Shown piece after piece: positions 59,386-64,000 of a stretch of 64,000 nt of DNA; position 1 is the first letter of the stretch, and every line of letters starts with the position of its first letter. The position numbers and the translations under genes are program-made. The DNA comes from Ipomoea triloba (Eukaryota > Streptophyta > Magnoliopsida > Solanales > Convolvulaceae). Where the stretch lies: assembly GCF_003576645.1 (NCBI RefSeq), contig NC_044916.1, positions 26,946,564-27,010,563 of the forward strand, read 5' to 3'. The notes under the pieces are model-generated. The model was not told the origin of the DNA, made no database searches, and saw only the letters and a program-made list of their open reading frames with translations.

Positions 59386-60583
59386 TAATATATATATATA
59401 TATTAATTAATTGGTGATTGGTGATTAGTGATATGGTAATATTGTTATATATTAATATTTATATTTATATAGATTGATATTGATATTAATTAATTAATTG
59501 GTGATTGGTGATTAGTGATATGATAATCTATATCTATATCTATATATCTATATATATTTATATAATTGACATGTAATTAACTATATTAGAATGAAAAAAT
59601 TATATAATATTGTAGTAAAATTTTTACATGTCAATCATCTATATTTACATAAAATTAAAATTAATTATACTTTCCTTTTGAAAAATCTTCCATATTATGT
59701 TTATCCTCCACTATATAATGATGAGAAATGACTCTTCTCTCACAACGTACTAATATCTGTGCTCTCACTATTAGTTAGAGATCTATAATCTGTAATTCTA
59801 CGAAGTCGAAGATCGAACTTTAACAAGCGTAGAATTGTTATGGTATGCAGTATGATTTAATTTTTAGTTGATTCATTCTGCATGTTGGAGATCCTTATGG
59901 TGTAGTCTGCATTCCATAGAGTATTTTGTAGTACTGTGATTTAGTTTGATTTTAACAGCTCAATATGCTTTAATTTTTGCTGATAAGGTTTCAAGTAGCT
60001 AAGCCAATTTTGCCATGGGCGTATCACGTATGTAAAATTACAATTTTCAGAGTGATTGTAGTGAACAATCAAATGTTTTCTATAATTATATATTTTAATC
60101 ACATTACTTTGATTGGTAATTTCTAATGGAAAAACATTGTATTGTAACTTTGTATTACAAGATTTTGAATGATAATACCTTATTTAACTATCCATCTTTT
60201 TAGTTGTACTGTGCAAAATAACTAGCAATCTACGGATGCTCATCTATATATTGTAGAATTTGCAATCTTGATCTTCCCCATTTACGGATGCTTATGTAAT
60301 TTGGTAAAAATGGTGGTTACTATACTTGAATAAATCATCAATTATTCATTCCAATTGTTCGTTTTACCATTCCAATTCTTCATTTTATAAAAAATGGTGC
60401 ATTGGAAGCTAAACATGGGTCATTGTATCATTGATTGTTGATTCCAATTATTATTAATCTTTATCATTAATTGCACAATACTAATTCACACTTATTAGTT
60501 AAAAAATGGTGATTACTATACTTGAATAAATGAAATAATAATATTAAATTTTGTAGCCTCTCGATTTAAAATCTATTATGTTA

Positions 60584-60630
<47 letters not shown>

Positions 60631-61474
60631 TAATACTCCGTAGTAATAATAATCTAAAATTCTTAATATAAGGCTTCCTTCCTTTTTTATAACATTGTTT
60701 CATATGTTAATCCGTTTAATATGCTAATCTATATAGGTAATTACCATATACTATTTACCATCTAAATAATCCGTGGTAATTACACTATATTTAACATCTA
60801 AATTTATTATGGTCATTAAACATAGAGATTTCATTCTTACGATAATTTTATATATTTTTACTTCAGATAATGTCAATTACCCGTGCATTTCATTTGATTA
60901 CTTTTGAATAAAATCTTAAAAATTATGACAACTAATGAATTAATATTGTTGTTCGTAATATAAATTTTATCAAATCAGTTAACGAAATTGATAATACATA
61001 TATTACATCCATAATTAGAGGAGATTAACAAAATTATGATAACTATTTCAATTCACGTATTATTATGCTAATTCACATATTATTACATCCATACAATTAT
61101 GTAAATTATTTCAATTCACAGATTATTACACATATAAAATTATGCTAATGGTTACTTTGGAATAAAATCTTAATAATTATGGTCACTGAGAAATTAGTTC
61201 AAACATTATACTTTTATTAAACGGTTTTTTATACTTGCCGTAATTTTATCTAATCAATTAAAGAAATTAATGGTACACATATTACGGACATAATTAAAGA
61301 AAATTAAACATACACATATATATTACGGATAAAATTAAACAAAATTAAACATACACATATTACGTCCATAATTAAACGAAATTAAAATATACATTATTTT
61401 TTAATTATAATATATACTCCTTAATTACCATACTTATTCATAATACATGTACGTCATAATTATCATAATATTAA

Positions 61475-61500
61475 TCTATACTATATATAAAAACATAAGA
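61475..61500 (+). repeat. Second Helitron-type 5' terminus
   Basis: A/TCTATACTATATATAAAAAC, the same first 20 bases as at 58957. It suggests a nested or concatenated copy sharing the single 3' end at 63412. Confidence 0.7.
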
Positions 61501-62103
61501 ATAGTAAAGGCATATTTTAAATTTTAAACAATAGTAAAGGTAAATTAAAAATAGAATGAAAATATTTCAATAATAATATTCTACATCATTAATTAAAAAT
61601 AGAACAGAAATTAGGTAAAAATACCAGTGGATTCATTATTCTAATTGACTAATTAACTGAAAATAAAAAAAAATTGACTAAAAATGAATCTGATGTTACT
61701 AATTGATTAAATATATAAAAGGAAATGAATATTAATAATTGACTGTAAATAAAAAAATATCCATAATTAACTAAAATGAAAAAAGAAATGGTCATATCAT
61801 TGCAATTTAATTAAAAAAGGAAAACATTCTACATCATAAATAATAAAGGCATATTATAAACAATATTAAAGATAAATTAAAAAAGGAACGGAAATTAAAA
61901 ATGAAACGGAAATATTTCAATAATAATATTCTACATCATCAATTAAAAATGGAACGAAAATTAGGTAAATATTACTACGTAATTCTTTTCATTTTTCCTA
62001 GATAAGGTTGCCTGATATTAATTTACATAACAATCGGCACTAATAATTAAAAAAAATTTTAAAAATAGAAGAACTGCGGGAGACGTCTGTGTTTTTTTTT
62101 TAA

Positions 62104-62134
<31 letters not shown>

Positions 62135-62414
62135 TAATTATTTTAATTAAAATTATTTAAAAAGTTTATTTTAAAATTAGTAACCACCATGTCATCACAA
62201 TTGTAGGTAAACAGGTCAATTTGGACTTTTTTTTTTTTTAAAACATGTCAATTTGTACTTAATTGCATGAGTTTATATAGTTCAGGAATCCAATTGCATT
62301 CTTTTTGAGTTCGATGGCCTAATTGCAGTTTTGTGTGTAGTTCAGTGGTTTATTTGACCATTATTCCGAGAAAAATGATATTACTAATTGATTTAAAATA
62401 TAAAAAGATCGTAA

Positions 62415-62470
62415 TCTATATTCTATACTATATATAAAAGTAAAAATCCTCCTATTTCCTTCCCCGCCTA
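62415..62470 (+). repeat. Third Helitron-type 5' terminus
   Basis: A/TCTATATTCTATACTATATA, followed by aaaatcctcctatttcc and a cccgcc block also seen after the 58957 terminus. From here to the 3' end is about 1 kb, a common size for a non-autonomous Helitron. Confidence 0.65.
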
Positions 62471-63756
62471 AACTTTTGTAGTCAATTAATGAAATATTTT
62501 ATTGGTCAAATAATTAATAAAGCTTATTTTTTAAGAAAATGTAAAATAGAAATTAACTAATATCTATAAATTGATAATATGTATACTCACGTATCAACAC
62601 TATTAATAAAAGTAAAATCATTTATCGGGAAAAGAAAAGGATATCACTAATTGACTGAAAATTATTTAAAAACTTTAATAGTTAATTATACTTTCCTTTT
62701 GAAAACTCTAAGTTATTTAAACTTTAAAAAAAATTAATTGAACATGGGTTGTTAGATTTTTATAATAATCAAAATTAATTCATTCAAATATGGAGGAGGA
62801 AGATAAAAACTAAATGCAATATGGGGAAAATGAATATACTTCAAGTATAAAAGTATAATTACACATATATTAGTGTAATTGACTAATAATAATTGCCTAA
62901 TAATTATTATGATAATTAAGTTAAGCATTGGTCGTTGAATTTATTTTTATAATAATTACAATTAATTTATTTCTCATTTTCTCATATTTATTTTAGTAAT
63001 AATATAATTATATAAGTCATAATATAATTATATAAGTCATATTACTTATAGATCTTTTTAAGATAATTTTAGACAAACAAGTCATATATTATTCAATTAA
63101 TTGAGTAATATTTTTGTACTAATCTTATAATCAAATAAATATACACGTTCAATATTATAATTTTTTATAATTTTATCTTTATTTTTATTATCTCAATATA
63201 TAATAAAAAAAATTTATCCACGCCCGGGTAATTGGACAATTATTTGTTCTAATTCAAAGGAAAACATCAGAAAACATAATCGATCCAATCAATTTCATCA
63301 ATTGCCCTATATAATATTAGATGCTATAATATATATAATTGTATATTGATCCAAATATTCTTTAAATATTATAACAAATCCATTCCGTGCAACGCACGGG
63401 CGAAAATACTAGTAATAATAATAATAATTCTTTCAAAATAATAATAATAATAATAATTATTATTATTATTATTTCAAATTTAAAAAAAAAAAAAAGAAAA
63501 GACAAGGGGTATGAGAGGAGGGGCAAAATTGTCTTTACACCAACAAATTGCCCCTCCTCTCCACCGAATTGCAATTCATCATTTGGCAGAATTGCAATTC
63601 CCTCTAACCAAACACTGTAGTTTGGGAATTCACTGAATTGCAATTCCCCTCAAACAATATCCAACCAAACAAGCCATTATATGTTATTTTATACTGTAAT
63701 TCCAAACAGCAGATCGAGAATTTGATGAAGCTCTGATAGATCTTGTATAAACCTCA

Positions 63757-64000
63757 TCAATCACACTTGTGTGAGACCGTCTCACGGATCCTTATTCGTG
63801 AGACGGATCAGGTCGGGTCGAAGTAACATGCAAATGTCATACTTATATGTGCAAATGTCATACTTATATGCCCAAATATAATACTAATAAAAAATACAAT
63901 TTTTGTTACTTATAAGAGAAAAAGTAATACATTTTTCATAATAAGTAATGTTGACAAGTGCCCCTTACTTATAAGGGCAAATATAACACTTTTAAAGAAA
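63757..64000. repeat. Dispersed repeat with GTGAGAC inverted motifs, cut by the window edge
   Basis: It opens cacacttgtgtgagaccg, then tctcacggatcc and a near-inverted cgtgagacggatcaggtcgg, and continues with repeated acttatatgtgcaaatgtcat units. I associate this GTGAGACGGTCTCACGGAT type of sequence with dispersed repeats in asterid genomes, from memory only. The right end lies outside the window. Confidence 0.45.

Larger units (their letters stand above)
58957..63412 (+). mobile_element. Non-autonomous Helitron, possibly composite
   Basis: The 5' end is TCTATACTATATATAAAAAC. The 3' end has a hairpin (ccgtgcaacgcacgg) 10 bp before CTAG/T at 63409-63413. It inserted between A and T of an AAT repeat without target duplication, as Helitrons do. 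The very AT-rich interior has no Rep/helicase coding. Two further 5'-type starts occur at 61475 and about 62415-62422. Confidence 0.85.
58653..63676. mobile_element. Harbinger-like MITE split by a Helitron
   Basis: The left end is CAGGGCGTTTGGTTGG and the right end, inverted, is TGGCTTGTTTGGTTGG. TTA flanks both sides (58650-58652, 63677-63679). Subterminal parts share gaattgcaattc words. Without the insertion the element is about 570 bp. AAT/ATT microsatellites lie at the insertion point. Confidence 0.82.

Overview
The window is nuclear DNA from a flowering plant, most likely a eudicot. The evidence is two intron-rich genes whose closest remembered relatives are Arabidopsis At4g24610 and At4g12640, plus plant-type LINEs with a C-terminal RNase H, Tourist/hAT/Mutator MITEs, a plant Helitron and plant LTR elements. 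A repeat at the right edge (63.76 kb onward) resembles one I associate with asterid genomes; I cannot name the species from sequence alone.

Region 1 (1-16.3 kb) is genic. A 22-exon plus-strand gene (1047-8232, predicted 1177 aa) encodes a C2-domain protein with a long helical C-terminal region of the At4g24610/At5g65440 family. A minus-strand gene (16010-8598, predicted 900 aa) converges on it. It encodes a spen-type RNA-binding protein with two RRMs and a SPOC domain, related to FPA and closest to At4g12640. Only 365 bp separate the two stop codons. I joined the exons by hand from GT/AG boundaries, and reading frame is conserved across every junction of both genes.

Region 2 (16.5-64 kb) is almost entirely transposable elements, with no host gene that I can recognise. 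Four L1-type LINE copies are present: LINE-1 (16.5-22.3 kb, minus, decayed), LINE-2 (about 27.7-44.0 kb, plus, split by five insertions), LINE-3 (44.29-50.27 kb, minus, ORF2 intact and ORF1 with one in-frame stop, 17-bp target duplication) and LINE-4 (55.9-56.9 kb, a reverse-transcriptase fragment). LINE-2 holds a miniature gypsy-like element, a 6.7-kb non-coding copia-type element whose two 395-bp LTRs read as identical, a tRNA-derived SINE-like insert, an hAT MITE and a 1.3-kb solo LTR.

Region 3 (50.3-64 kb) and parts of 22-27 kb are a mosaic of DNA transposons, most bounded here by their own target-site duplications: hAT (8 bp), Mutator-like (9 bp), PIF/Harbinger (TAA/TTA) and a Helitron. 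Several are nested (hAT in hAT, Helitron in Harbinger, Harbinger in a Mutator-like element). The most distinctive set is a cluster of about five small Mutator-like elements between 51.1 and 55.9 kb. They share a terminal core and palindromic subterminal blocks, and the larger ones have interiors made of short tandem repeats.
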